10,334 bases of DNA from CAG-791 sp002394525 (GTDB taxonomy: Bacteria > Bacillota > Clostridia > Lachnospirales > Lachnospiraceae). Made by a program: the position numbers and the translations under genes. The DNA is taken from assembly GCA_946536955.1 (NCBI GenBank), contig CAMNFJ010000113.1, forward strand, positions 1 to 10,334, in the 5' to 3' direction. The notes under the pieces are model-generated. The model made no database searches. It was not told the DNA's origin and was given only the letters and a program-made list of their open reading frames with translations. This document shows, piece after piece, positions 1 through 6,224 of this stretch; the first letter of the stretch is position 1; each line of letters begins with the position of its first letter.

Positions 1-1
1 A

Positions 2-1147
2 GAGCAGGAATATCAGAGGATCCTGGACTTCAAACGGAATCTTCATATGTACCCGGAGCTTTCCGGACAGGAGTATCAGACGACGGAGAAGATCCGGAGT
101 TTTCTGGAGACCCTGCCGGATTTCCAGATCCTCCCCCTGTCCACGGAGACGGGGACCGGCATCGTCGCGCAGATCCGCGGGCAAAAAGGTGAGGAGGAGA
201 TCATGCTGCGGGCGGATATCGACGCCCTTCCGCAGGAGGAGGCATTTGAGAGCCCCTGGAAGAGCCGGAATCCCGGTGTCATGCATGCCTGCGGCCATGA
301 TTTTCACACGGCATCCCTGCTGGGAGCAGCCCTCCTTTTACAGCGGGCAAAGACAGACGGCGCGCTTGACAGGACGGTGGACCTGGTCTTTCAGCCAGCC
401 GAGGAGGGGGCCAGGGGGGCCTGCATGTTGATCGACGCCGGCCTCTTTGATCTGATCCATCCCGATGCCTGCTTTGGCATGCACAACTGGCCAGCGGTCC
501 CGAGCGGCAGGATCGTCTGCCATGAGGGGGCCCTGATGGCGGGCAAGCGGAATTTTGAGATCCTGATCCACGGCGTCGGCGGACACGGATCCATGCCCCA
601 TCTGTGCGCGGATGCCATCGTCTGCACGGCTGCTGTCGTGCAGAGCCTGCAGACCGTTGTCAGCCGCAATACGGATCCTCTGGATTCCGTTCTGCTCACG
701 GTCAACATGATCGAGGGCGGCAGCCCTGTCAACTTTGTGGTCGACAAGGTCCGGCTGCTGGGGACTGTGCGGTCCCTCTCAGACCAGGCCCTGGACCGGG
801 CAATCTCCCGCATCGAGACCATCGCCTCCCGGACAGCGGAGGCCTATGAGTGCAGGGCGCAGATCGACTGGACCAGGCGGATCCCGACGGTCTGGAATTC
901 CCGGGAGATGACGGACCGGGCGCGAAAATGTGCCGCCGCGACAGGCTGCGAGCTGATCGACTTCAAGCCTTCCCTGGCCAGCGAGGACTTTGCCTGTTAC
1001 CGCCAATATGTCCCGTCTTTCTTCTACTGGGTCGGCAGCACTGCGGAGGGAGAGCCTGTGCAGGACCTGCACAAGCCGGCCTTCCACACGGACGACACGA
1101 TGCTCCGCTGTGCCGCGGAACTCTACGCGGCTTCTGCGCTGACGTGA
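2..1147 (+). CDS. M20-family metal-dependent amidohydrolase, 5' end cut by window edge
   Basis: The protein is a zinc (or similar metal) dependent amidohydrolase of peptidase family M20, subfamily M20D, which hydrolyses N-acyl amino acids or related amides such as hippurate. The frame is open to the left edge, and the codons before the ATG at 47 encode FKRNLHMYPELSGQE, the usual M20D N-terminal motif. The true start is therefore upstream and only a few residues are missing. Counting from Met47, the metal-site motif HACGHDFHTA is at residues 80-89, the catalytic Glu pair (PAEEGARG) at 118-124, GMHNW at 144-148, and the lid-domain GGHGSMPH at 178-185. Near the C-terminus are ASEDFACY and a final HKPAFHTDD metal ligand region. 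All expected residues are present, so the enzyme looks intact. The substrate cannot be read from the sequence. Peptidoglycan amide, indole-acetyl or N-acetyl-diaminopimelate hydrolases are alternatives within the subfamily. Confidence 0.93.
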   Translation, partial: EQEYQRILDFKRNLHMYPELSGQEYQTTEKIRSFLETLPDFQILPLSTETGTGIVAQIRGQKGEEEIMLRADIDALPQEEAFESPWKSRNPGVMHACGHDFHTASLLGAALLLQRAKTDGALDRTVDLVFQPAEEGARGACMLIDAGLFDLIHPDACFGMHNWPAVPSGRIVCHEGALMAGKRNFEILIHGVGGHGSMPHLCADAIVCTAAVVQSLQTVVSRNTDPLDSVLLTVNMIEGGSPVNFVVDKVRLLGTVRSLSDQALDRAISRIETIASRTAEAYECRAQIDWTRRIPTVWNSREMTDRARKCAAATGCELIDFKPSLASEDFACYRQYVPSFFYWVGSTAEGEPVQDLHKPAFHTDDTMLRCAAELYAASALT

Positions 1148-1162
1148 ACCGGGGGATGGATG

Positions 1163-1228
1163 AGTCGGGGACCTGCCAGGAGAAGTACTTTGACTTCGCA
1201 AAGCGGTCACCTGGCATGTCCCCCGACT
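1163..1228. repeat. Long imperfect inverted repeat between amidohydrolase and Uma2 genes
   Basis: The arms are 1163-1180 (agtcggggacctgccagg) and 1210-1228, which pair with one bulge and one mismatch. Inside the loop a second 5-base-pair hairpin (ctttg 1188-1192, caaag 1199-1203) is visible. The stem starts 15 bases after the amidohydrolase stop codon and is followed by a T-rich stretch (1241-1250), so it may serve as a transcription terminator. The long, nearly symmetric arms would also fit a REP/MITE-like dispersed element. No second copy occurs in this window. Confidence 0.6.
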
Positions 1229-1265
1229 TGTGTGCCTCACTTTTAAATTTCGGCATTTTGACGAA

Positions 1266-1281
1266 AAACCGGAAACGGTTT
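1266..1281 (+). other. GAAA-tetraloop hairpin in the Uma2 leader
   Basis: The six-base arms aaaccg and cggttt enclose a GAAA tetraloop, a very stable RNA loop type. It lies 36 bases before the Uma2 start codon and leaves the ribosome binding site free. Its role is unknown. It could be chance. Confidence 0.35.
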
Positions 1282-1317
1282 GTGCACATAAGACATTTTG
1301 CTCAGAAGGGGGCGAGG

Positions 1318-1962
1318 ATGGACTACAGGAAGATCATTGATGAAAAGGAAAAAAAGGATCTTGAATCAGTGCTGGGAGAGGGCGCCGCGGAATGGGTGTT
1401 TCAGAATCCTGTTCCTGACGGAATGACTGAAGCGGAGCGGGTCTATACGATGGAGGATATCCGGGCCCTTCCGGAAAGCATCCGGGCGGAGCTGACTGAC
1501 GGCAGGCTCTTTATCATGCAGGTCCCGACTACGACCCATCAGCGGATCATCGGGGAATTGTATCTGGTGATCGCCAGTTACATACGTGGAAGGGGCGGAG
1601 ACTGTGAGGCCTTCCTCTCGCCTTTCGGCGTCTTTCTCAAAAATGACGACTCGACCTATCTGCTGCCGGACCTCACGGTGATCTGTAATCCGGAAAAAAT
1701 CGAAGATGATGGCTGCCACGGGGCGCCGGACTGGGTCATAGAGGTGACCTCTCCCTCCACCGGAAAAAGGGATTACGGAAAGAAGCTCTTTATGTACCGA
1801 AGTGCCGGCGTCCGGGAATACTGGGTGATTAATTCCGTGCATAGAACAGTTATGGTCTACCTGTTTGGAAAAGAAGAGGAAGCAACGGTCTATCGGTTTG
1901 AGGATGAGATCCTGTGCTCCATATATCCGGACCTGAAGTTCAGGCTCGCGGATACTGTGTGA
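1318..1962 (+). CDS. Uma2 family (DUF820) PD-(D/E)XK-like protein
   Basis: This is a 214-residue protein of the Uma2/DUF820 family, which has a restriction-endonuclease-like fold. Family members are predicted nucleases, but their biological role is not established. The C-terminal half carries the family signature: LPDLTVIC (active-site Asp), then PDWVIEVTSPST (Glu) and a following Lys-rich helix with DYGKKLFMYRSAGVREYWVIN. The N-terminal 40 or so residues are charged and extend beyond the usual domain start, which falls near VYTMEDIRALPE. The ATG at 1318 is chosen because a purine-rich site (aagggggcgagg) lies just before it. The longer open frame upstream overlaps the amidohydrolase in another frame and lacks homology. 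The gene looks complete and stands alone, preceded by a hairpin-rich leader and followed by 16-base tandem repeats. Confidence 0.88.
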   Translation: MDYRKIIDEKEKKDLESVLGEGAAEWVFQNPVPDGMTEAERVYTMEDIRALPESIRAELTDGRLFIMQVPTTTHQRIIGELYLVIASYIRGRGGDCEAFLSPFGVFLKNDDSTYLLPDLTVICNPEKIEDDGCHGAPDWVIEVTSPSTGKRDYGKKLFMYRSAGVREYWVINSVHRTVMVYLFGKEEEATVYRFEDEILCSIYPDLKFRLADTV

Positions 1963-1963
1963 G

Positions 1964-2027
1964 AACATTCAAAATAGGGAACCTTCAAAAAAGGGGGTCT
2001 TCAAAAAAAGGAGCCTTCAAAAAAGGA
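1964..2027 (+). repeat. Four tandem copies of a 16-base A-rich unit
   Basis: The copies start at 1964, 1980, 1996 and 2012, with a common core of TTCAAAA(A/T)AGG; the TTC falls exactly every 16 bases. They fill the whole gap between the Uma2 stop codon and the HAD hydrolase start. Each copy ends in a purine run resembling a ribosome binding site, and the last one provides the AGGAG at 2024-2028. Changes in copy number would alter the leader but not a reading frame. Confidence 0.85.
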
Positions 2028-2031
2028 GTAA

Positions 2032-2850
2032 ATGCCTGTGAAAAAAGTTAAATTGATCGCGCTGGACATGGACGGGACGCTCCTGATGTCCGACAAGACC
2101 CTTCATCCGGATACGGCCGGGGACATCGCCTATGCAGCTGCGAAGGGGGTTCATCTCGTTTACTGCTCGGGCAGGGACATCTGTGAGCTCAGGCCCTATT
2201 GCGGGCAGCTGCCCGCGGTCCGCTACGGGATCTGCACCAGCGGCGCCGTCATCTATGATTTCCGGGAGGGCCGGGTCCTGCACCGGCAGGCAATCCCCCG
2301 TGACCTGATCCTGGAAGTGATCGACCTGGTCGGGGCGCAGACAGGTATGCTCCAGTTCCTCGGGGACGGTTTTTCCATCCTGGCAGAGGACCAGTTCAGA
2401 GATTTGGAGGCCTACCATATGGGAGCTTTCGCGGAGACCTATCAAAAGGTGGCGACCCTGGTCCCGGATATGCGGGCGGAGGCGGAAGGTCATGATTCCA
2501 TTCCCAAGATGAATATCTATTTCCGCTGCCGGAAGGACCGCGACGAGTCCCTGGCCAGGGTGCGGCACCTGCCGCTGAGCCTGAGCGTGACAGATGAGTT
2601 CACGCTGGAGCTGACTGCTCCGGGAGTGTCAAAGGGCCAGGGGCTGCGCATTCTGGCGAACCTTCTGGGCCTGACCATGGAGGAGACGGCTGCGATCGGG
2701 GATTCGGAAAACGACAGGGCTGTGCTGGAGGCTGCGGGAACCGCGGTGGCCATGGCCAATGCGGCTCCGGAGATCAGGGAAATCTGTGACATGGTGACAG
2801 AGGACAATGACCACAACGGGGTCGGCCGGGCAATCCGGAGGCTGGTGTGA
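2032..2850 (+). CDS. Cof-type HAD-IIB family hydrolase
   Basis: This 272-residue phosphatase belongs to the Cof subfamily of the haloacid dehalogenase superfamily, cytoplasmic magnesium-dependent enzymes that act on sugar phosphates, nucleotides or cofactor phosphates. Motif I is DMDGTLL (nucleophile D12, acid/base D14), motif II is CSGR (S46), the motif III lysine is K201 in GVSKGQGL, and motif IV is GDSENDRAVLEAAG (D224, D228). The C2-type cap lies between, and the family ending MANAAPEI...DNDHNGVG is present. Length is normal for the family. The ATG at 2032 is only three bases from the AGGAG at 2024-2028. An in-frame GTG at 2038 has a better nine-base spacing and may be the real start, giving 270 residues. 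The stop codon overlaps the next gene, so the two are probably co-translated. The substrate cannot be assigned. Confidence 0.92.
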   Translation: MPVKKVKLIALDMDGTLLMSDKTLHPDTAGDIAYAAAKGVHLVYCSGRDICELRPYCGQLPAVRYGICTSGAVIYDFREGRVLHRQAIPRDLILEVIDLVGAQTGMLQFLGDGFSILAEDQFRDLEAYHMGAFAETYQKVATLVPDMRAEAEGHDSIPKMNIYFRCRKDRDESLARVRHLPLSLSVTDEFTLELTAPGVSKGQGLRILANLLGLTMEETAAIGDSENDRAVLEAAGTAVAMANAAPEIREICDMVTEDNDHNGVGRAIRRLV

Positions 2851-3812
2851 AAAAAATGGGAATGGAAAAAAAGAAAGTTCTGGTAACGATACCCTTAAGA
2901 GATGAGCAGAAGAACCTCCTCCTGCAGCAGGGGGGAGACCGGTGCCTGATCACCTTCCGGCCCGGGACGGAGGTCACACCGGACCTTCTGGCGGACCAGG
3001 ATGCCCTGATCGGAAACCTGCCCGCGCAGCTGGTCTCAAAAGCGGAAAACCTGCAGTGGGTCCAGCTCAATTCGGCTGGGGCGGACGTGTATACGCCGGC
3101 GGGGGTCCTGCCGGAGGGCTGTCTCCTGACGACGGCTGTGGGCGCCTACGGCCTCGCCGTCTCCGAGCACATGCTGGCCCTGACCTTCGCCATGGTGCGC
3201 CGCCTGGGCCAGTACGCCAGGGGCCAGGTGCAGCATGAGTGGAAGTCCAGAGGACAGATCGCGTCTGTGGAGGGCTCGACGGTCCTGATCCTGGGCCTGG
3301 GCGACATTGGCGGCAGCTATGCCCGCAAGGTGAAGACCCTCGGCGCCTATACGATCGGTCTGCGCAGGAAAAATGTGGACAAGCCGGATTACCTGGATGA
3401 ACAGGACACGATCGACAGACTGGACCAGTACCTCCCCCGCGCCGATATCGTCGCCATGGTCCTCCCGGGAGGAAAGGAGACTTACCATCTGATGGATGAA
3501 AAACGGCTGTTCCTGATGAAAGAAGGATCCTACCTGCTCAACGCGGGCCGGGGGACGGCGGTCGATCCCGCAGCCCTGGAAAAGGTCCTGAGGGCCGGGC
3601 ACCTGGCCTGCGCCGCCATGGACGTGACCGAGCCGGAGCCCCTGCCCGCGGACAGCCCCCTCTGGGACCTGGACAACCTGATCCTGACCCCTCATGTGGC
3701 GGGACACTTCTTCCTGCCCGAGACCGTCAACAGGATCGTCCGCATAGCCGCCTCCAACCTGCAGGCCTGGCTGGACGGGGAGCCCATGCGCAATGTCACG
3801 CGGCACGGGTGA
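2847..3812 (+). CDS. D-isomer-specific 2-hydroxyacid dehydrogenase
   Basis: This 321-residue NAD(P)-dependent oxidoreductase would reduce a 2-keto acid to a D-2-hydroxy acid, or the reverse. The Rossmann motif ILGLGDIGGSYARK has glycines at 150, 152 and 155. Catalytic residues typical of the family are present: R235 in NAGRGTAVD, E264 in DVTEPEPLP and H283 in TPHVAGH. After the second strand of the nucleotide fold the usual acidic residue is replaced by Arg-Arg (R173, R174), as in NADPH-preferring glyoxylate/hydroxypyruvate reductases; NADPH use is therefore inferred. The GTG start at 2847 overlaps the previous stop codon as GTGA and is preceded by GGAGG at 2837-2841 with five-base spacing. 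In-frame ATG codons at 2856 and 2862 are alternatives. Overlap with the HAD hydrolase gene suggests an operon in small-acid or phosphometabolite turnover. Confidence 0.92.
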   Translation: MKKMGMEKKKVLVTIPLRDEQKNLLLQQGGDRCLITFRPGTEVTPDLLADQDALIGNLPAQLVSKAENLQWVQLNSAGADVYTPAGVLPEGCLLTTAVGAYGLAVSEHMLALTFAMVRRLGQYARGQVQHEWKSRGQIASVEGSTVLILGLGDIGGSYARKVKTLGAYTIGLRRKNVDKPDYLDEQDTIDRLDQYLPRADIVAMVLPGGKETYHLMDEKRLFLMKEGSYLLNAGRGTAVDPAALEKVLRAGHLACAAMDVTEPEPLPADSPLWDLDNLILTPHVAGHFFLPETVNRIVRIAASNLQAWLDGEPMRNVTRHG

Positions 3813-3835
3813 CTCAGTCCCCAATGACTCACCCG
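3806..3835. terminator. Hairpin between convergent genes, possible bidirectional terminator
   Basis: Arms cgggtgactca (3806-3816) and tgactcacccg (3825-3835) pair except for one C-C mismatch, around an eight-base loop. It sits in the 28 bases between the stop codons of the dehydrogenase (+) and the creatininase-family gene (-). Neither side has a good T-run, so termination strength is uncertain. Confidence 0.5.
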
Positions 3836-3840
3836 CTGAC

Positions 3841-4629
3841 TTACCAGTCGCGGATCTCCAGCAGGGCGGGAACCAGCTCTCTGGCGCTGGTCTCCAGGAT
3901 GATCCGGCCCTTTTCGGCCGTGGCGCCCCGGGGGTCTCCGCCGATGCCGATGGGCTTTCCGTCCGCGGTCTGCAGGTCCTCCCCCATCCAGGTCAGGGCG
4001 TGGTCGCCGCCGAAGCGGATGACCTTTTTGCCGGCAAAGCCGCCTGACTTATAGCCTGTCTCGGACAGGTCCAGTTTGACTGCGGACGGGTTGATGGCCA
4101 GGACCATGGAGGTCTCCATCTCGCCGCCGTGGAAATCCCAGCTGTTTACCTCGGAGATCGTGGCCTGGACATCCGGGTGGAAGAAGGCGCCGGAGGCCAG
4201 GACGAAGGGAAGGACCCCGAAGTCGGCCCGGGCCTGCCTGGCCAGGGTGTCGACGACCGGCCGGTTGCCGCCGTGGCAGATCAGAAAGACCAGCTTTTTG
4301 AATCCGTGGCGGGCCAGGCTGGCGGTGATGTCGTAGAGCATGTGGTAGTAGGTGTCCGGCTTAAAGCTGATGGAACCGCAGAAATTCAGGTGCTCGACGG
4401 AAAAGCCGACCGGGATCGCGGGAAAGATCAGCATGGGAAAGTCGGGATCGGCCTTCTCCAGCTCCCTGCGGATATAGTCCGGCATGGCCTCGGCGATCAT
4501 GGCGTCCGTGCCCAGGGGGGCCTGGCTGCCGTGCTGTTCGGTCGCCCCGAGGGGGATCATGACGATGGTGTTTTCTCTGTCCAGCCTCTCCATCTCCAGG
4601 CGGGTCAGTTCATTATATTTCCGGATCAT
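3841..4629 (-). CDS. Creatininase-family amidohydrolase
   Basis: This 262-residue protein belongs to the creatininase/creatinine amidohydrolase superfamily, metal-dependent hydrolases of cyclic or linear amides. The superfamily includes creatininase, a formamide hydrolase of flavin/deazaflavin synthesis (ArfB) and the mycofactocin peptidase MftE. Likely metal ligands are visible in order: E31 and H33 in GATEQHGSQAPLGTD, D42 in the same motif, H119 in ICHGGNR, and E170 in WDFHGGEMETS. Length is normal. The ATG at 4629 has a GGAG six bases upstream on the minus strand. It lies downstream of ribU in the same direction, but a strong hairpin at 4678-4702 lies between, so it may have its own transcript. 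Sequence alone does not show which amide is cleaved; a flavin link is suggested only weakly by the ribU neighbour. Confidence 0.9.
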   Translation of the reverse strand: MIRKYNELTRLEMERLDRENTIVMIPLGATEQHGSQAPLGTDAMIAEAMPDYIRRELEKADPDFPMLIFPAIPVGFSVEHLNFCGSISFKPDTYYHMLYDITASLARHGFKKLVFLICHGGNRPVVDTLARQARADFGVLPFVLASGAFFHPDVQATISEVNSWDFHGGEMETSMVLAINPSAVKLDLSETGYKSGGFAGKKVIRFGGDHALTWMGEDLQTADGKPIGIGGDPRGATAEKGRIILETSARELVPALLEIRDW

Positions 4630-4677
4630 TTCTTTCTCCTTTTCGCTTTTCAGGTCCCGGACTTTCGTAACTGTAAA

Positions 4678-4702
4678 CCCCCGGCAGGGTGACTGCCGGG
4701 GG
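4678..4702 (-). terminator. Strong GC-rich hairpin between ribU and the creatininase-family gene
   Basis: Perfect ten-base arms cccccggcag and ctgccggggg enclose a five-base loop. On the plus strand it is followed after four bases by six T (4707-4712). On the minus strand it is followed directly by only TTT. It lies 97 bases after the ribU stop codon and 48 bases before the creatininase start on the minus strand. It probably ends ribU transcription and also blocks plus-strand read-through, acting in both directions. Confidence 0.65.
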
Positions 4703-4712
4703 CCTGTTTTTT

Positions 4713-4795
4713 ATCTCATATACTTTTTTATCTCAATATAAATATAAACAGATAAATAATTACAGAGATCTTATTTCAGATAGCTTTCCCCGGCC
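4713..4795. other. AT-rich spacer after ribU, possible promoter for the creatininase-family gene
   Basis: This 83-base stretch is markedly AT-rich compared with the genes around it. On the minus strand it contains TTGAGA followed 17 bases later by TAAAAA, a weak match to a sigma-A promoter directed at the creatininase-family gene. A transcript starting there would run through the 4678-4702 hairpin, so the assignment is tentative. Confidence 0.25.
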
Positions 4796-4798
4796 GGC

Positions 4799-5416
4799 TT
4801 ACGCGTTTGCGCTGCGCAGAGCGGGAATGGCGGCCGCGACCCTGTAGAAGAGGACGGTCGCGATGCCGTAGTTGAGGGCGATCTTGATGAAATTGAAGGG
4901 AATCGTCGCCAGGATGATAAAGGTGGGCAGGTTCTGGATGGCGGGATTGGCCGAGGAGACCGCGCGCACGACATCATCGATCGAGATGCCCATAGAGGCA
5001 GCATACATGGGAAGGGTGATAAAGGCGTTGCAGAAGCAGGACCAGGCGATGCGGATCACACCGCTGACGGCCAGAGCCGCCGCCATACCCTTTTTGCTGC
5101 TGCCGGTCTTTCTGGAGATGGCCCAGATCGGCAGGATGAACATAAAGGCGCCGATCAGGTTGGAAAACTCGCCGACATAGTTGGAGTTGGTGCCCACCGT
5201 GATTAGCTTGATCAGGATCTTGATGATCTCGACGCAGAGGGCGGAAGCGGGGCCCATGGAAAAGAGGGCGATGACGGAAGGCACGTCGCTGAAGTCGATC
5301 TTATAAAAGACGGGCATGAGGGGAACGGAAAATTCCAGAGACATGAGGACTCCGGCGACTGCGGCCAGCATGGCGGTGGTGACGAGATTCTTGACAGTCC
5401 ATTTTGATGTTTTCAT
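4799..5416 (-). CDS. ribU: Riboflavin ECF transporter S component RibU
   Basis: RibU is the membrane substrate-binding subunit that captures riboflavin and works with the shared energy-coupling module (EcfT and two EcfA ATPases), which is not encoded in this window. The 205-residue product is a typical length and consists of about six hydrophobic segments. Family motifs are clear: FYKIDFSDVPSVIALFSMGP at residues 37-56, VEIIKILIKL at 62-71, a GEFSNLIGAFMFILP stretch at 82-96, and a C-terminal PFNFIKIALNYGIATVLFYR helix at 173-192. The ATG at 5416 is preceded on the minus strand by AGGAGG with seven-base spacing, which rules out the longer open frame beginning at 5530. Upstream lie a promoter, an FMN riboswitch and a terminator, which independently confirm the flavin role and imply repression when FMN is plentiful. 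Confidence 0.96.
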   Translation of the reverse strand: MKTSKWTVKNLVTTAMLAAVAGVLMSLEFSVPLMPVFYKIDFSDVPSVIALFSMGPASALCVEIIKILIKLITVGTNSNYVGEFSNLIGAFMFILPIWAISRKTGSSKKGMAAALAVSGVIRIAWSCFCNAFITLPMYAASMGISIDDVVRAVSSANPAIQNLPTFIILATIPFNFIKIALNYGIATVLFYRVAAAIPALRSANA

Positions 5417-5540
5417 TTTTTTTCCTCCTGAACTTTTCTGCTGCTGCCGGACCCGGTCCCCACAGAGCCCGGTGGCTGTGAAAGGGATTGAGCCGTAACC
5501 GTCCCGGCTGCGTTTGTGTACATAGAACAAGTTCTTTGGA

Positions 5541-5571
5541 AAAAAGAAAACCCGGAGCCTGAGACTCCGGG
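5541..5571 (-). terminator. Intrinsic terminator controlled by the FMN riboswitch
   Basis: On the minus strand the arms cccggag (5571-5565) and ctccggg (5557-5551) enclose a seven-base loop and are followed by ttttcttttttcc, a good U-tract. It lies about 90 bases past the aptamer and 125 bases before the ribU start, the position expected for premature termination when FMN is bound. I could not pick out the competing antiterminator by eye. Confidence 0.85.
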
Positions 5572-5661
5572 AATCATTCTTATAGGGAATATACTGAACA
5601 AATAAATAGACACACGCAAATAAACTACAATCCGCATGCGGATATCAGACAATACATTCGA

Positions 5662-5768
5662 TTCTTCTCTCATCCAGACTATACTGTCGGTTTTGGAATT
5701 TCACCAAATCGGCCCGAAGGTTCGCGGACTGTCACCGCCGGTAGGGAATTGCACCCTGCCCCGAAGAA
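5662..5768 (-). ncRNA. FMN riboswitch (RFN element) upstream of ribU
   Basis: Read on the minus strand, the element shows the conserved RFN blocks in order: ttcttcggggcagggtg (5' P1 and P2), caattccctaccggcggt, gacagtccgcgaacc, a variable arm, ccgacagtatagtctggatg, and the closing gagaagaa. P1 is formed by ttcttc (5768-5763) with gaagaa (5667-5662). FMN binding in such elements stabilises the aptamer and favours a downstream terminator, here at 5571-5541, reducing transcription of ribU. The aptamer appears complete, with no missing conserved block. Confidence 0.96.
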
Positions 5769-5786
5769 CTTATTCAATTGATTTGG

Positions 5787-5815
5787 ATTATAGCACCGGG
5801 ACCGGGCAGGCGCAA
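5787..5815 (-). promoter_or_regulatory. Promoter of the FMN riboswitch-ribU transcript
   Basis: On the minus strand TATAAT occupies 5792-5787 and is preceded by TGC, an extended -10 (TGN). A weak -35, TTGCGC (5815-5810), lies 17 bases upstream. The predicted start near 5780 falls just before the aptamer, which supports the call. Confidence 0.8.
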
Positions 5816-5839
5816 TAAAAGAAGGGCACGGAGCAAAAG

Positions 5840-5857
5840 TGTACTTGATGAAGTACA
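5840..5857. repeat. Perfect 7-base inverted repeat upstream of the ribU promoter
   Basis: The arms tgtactt and aagtaca surround gatg. A further outer pair, ggcac (5825-5829) with gtgcc (5866-5870), encloses it. It lies just upstream of the ribU -35 region on the minus strand, where an operator could sit, but no regulator is known from the window. Confidence 0.5.
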
Positions 5858-6018
5858 ATTTCATGGTGCCGGGAGCCGGATCCCGACCGCCGTCCCCGGC
5901 CCTGCAAACCAAATTCCGTCCGCCGTCCCCGGACATCCTGTGATCCTTCGGAGAATCCGCCTTCGCGAAATTTACCTCAGCGGTGCCCGTGCGTGGGCCA
6001 GGCACCTGTGATCGCATC

Positions 6019-6070
6019 GGAGAAACCCGTCCCGGGCTTTCTCCTCGCGCTGCCGCTCTTACGAGCGGCA
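6019..6070. repeat. Pair of adjacent strong hairpins
   Basis: The first hairpin joins ggagaaa (6019-6025) with tttctcc (6038-6044), extended inside by cccg/cggg with one bulged C. The second is a perfect eight-base stem, tgccgctc (6051-6058) and gagcggca (6063-6070), with a TTAC loop. Neither is followed by a T-run on either strand, so ordinary termination is unlikely. Confidence 0.5.
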
Positions 6071-6224
6071 TTGTCGAAAAGGGTGTAACCAGAGGGCTCC
6101 GATTTTCGTCCAGACCAGTATCCGGGACCATGATCCGCGCCAGAGCGGGACATGCGGATGAGTGTCCGGAGAATGCACGGGATGCTCATAATGACCTGCA
6201 CAGACGCGGGACGTGCCCGGGCGG

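Larger units (their letters stand above)
5820..6224. other. Gene-free region rich in short hairpins and direct repeats
   Basis: No open frame here resembles a known protein, and the candidate frames lack good ribosome binding sites. The region holds several compact inverted repeats: 5840-5857 (tgtactt/aagtaca), 5982-6006 (ggtgcc/ggcacc), 6019-6044 (ggagaaa/tttctcc with extra inner pairs) and 6051-6070 (tgccgctc/gagcggca with a TTAC loop). Two direct repeats are also present: 5883-5899 with 5916-5932 (16 of 17 identical), and a CCTGTGATC...TCGGAGAA motif at 5937 and 6005. It lies between the divergent ribU promoter and the lipoprotein promoter. It may be an unrecognised structured RNA, a decayed gene or accumulated repeats. 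Confidence 0.5.

Noticed and set aside
850..1317. Upstream extension of the Uma2 reading frame to an ATG at 850
   Set aside because: It overlaps the well-supported amidohydrolase in another frame and crosses the hairpin region; the family-like protein and a good ribosome binding site begin at 1318.
1964..2027. CRISPR-like array
   Set aside because: The 16-base units are directly adjacent with no unique spacers, and no cas genes are present. It is a simple tandem repeat.
4129..4692. 187-codon plus-strand open frame opposite the creatininase-family gene
   Set aside because: It is the antisense shadow of a gene with clear catalytic motifs and has no recognisable domain.
5417..5771. T-box or other amino-acid-sensing leader upstream of ribU
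   Set aside because: The T-box sequence is absent, while every conserved FMN-aptamer block is present.
5679..6131. 150-codon minus-strand open frame upstream of ribU
   Set aside because: It runs through the ribU promoter and into the FMN aptamer, whose conserved bases explain the sequence better.
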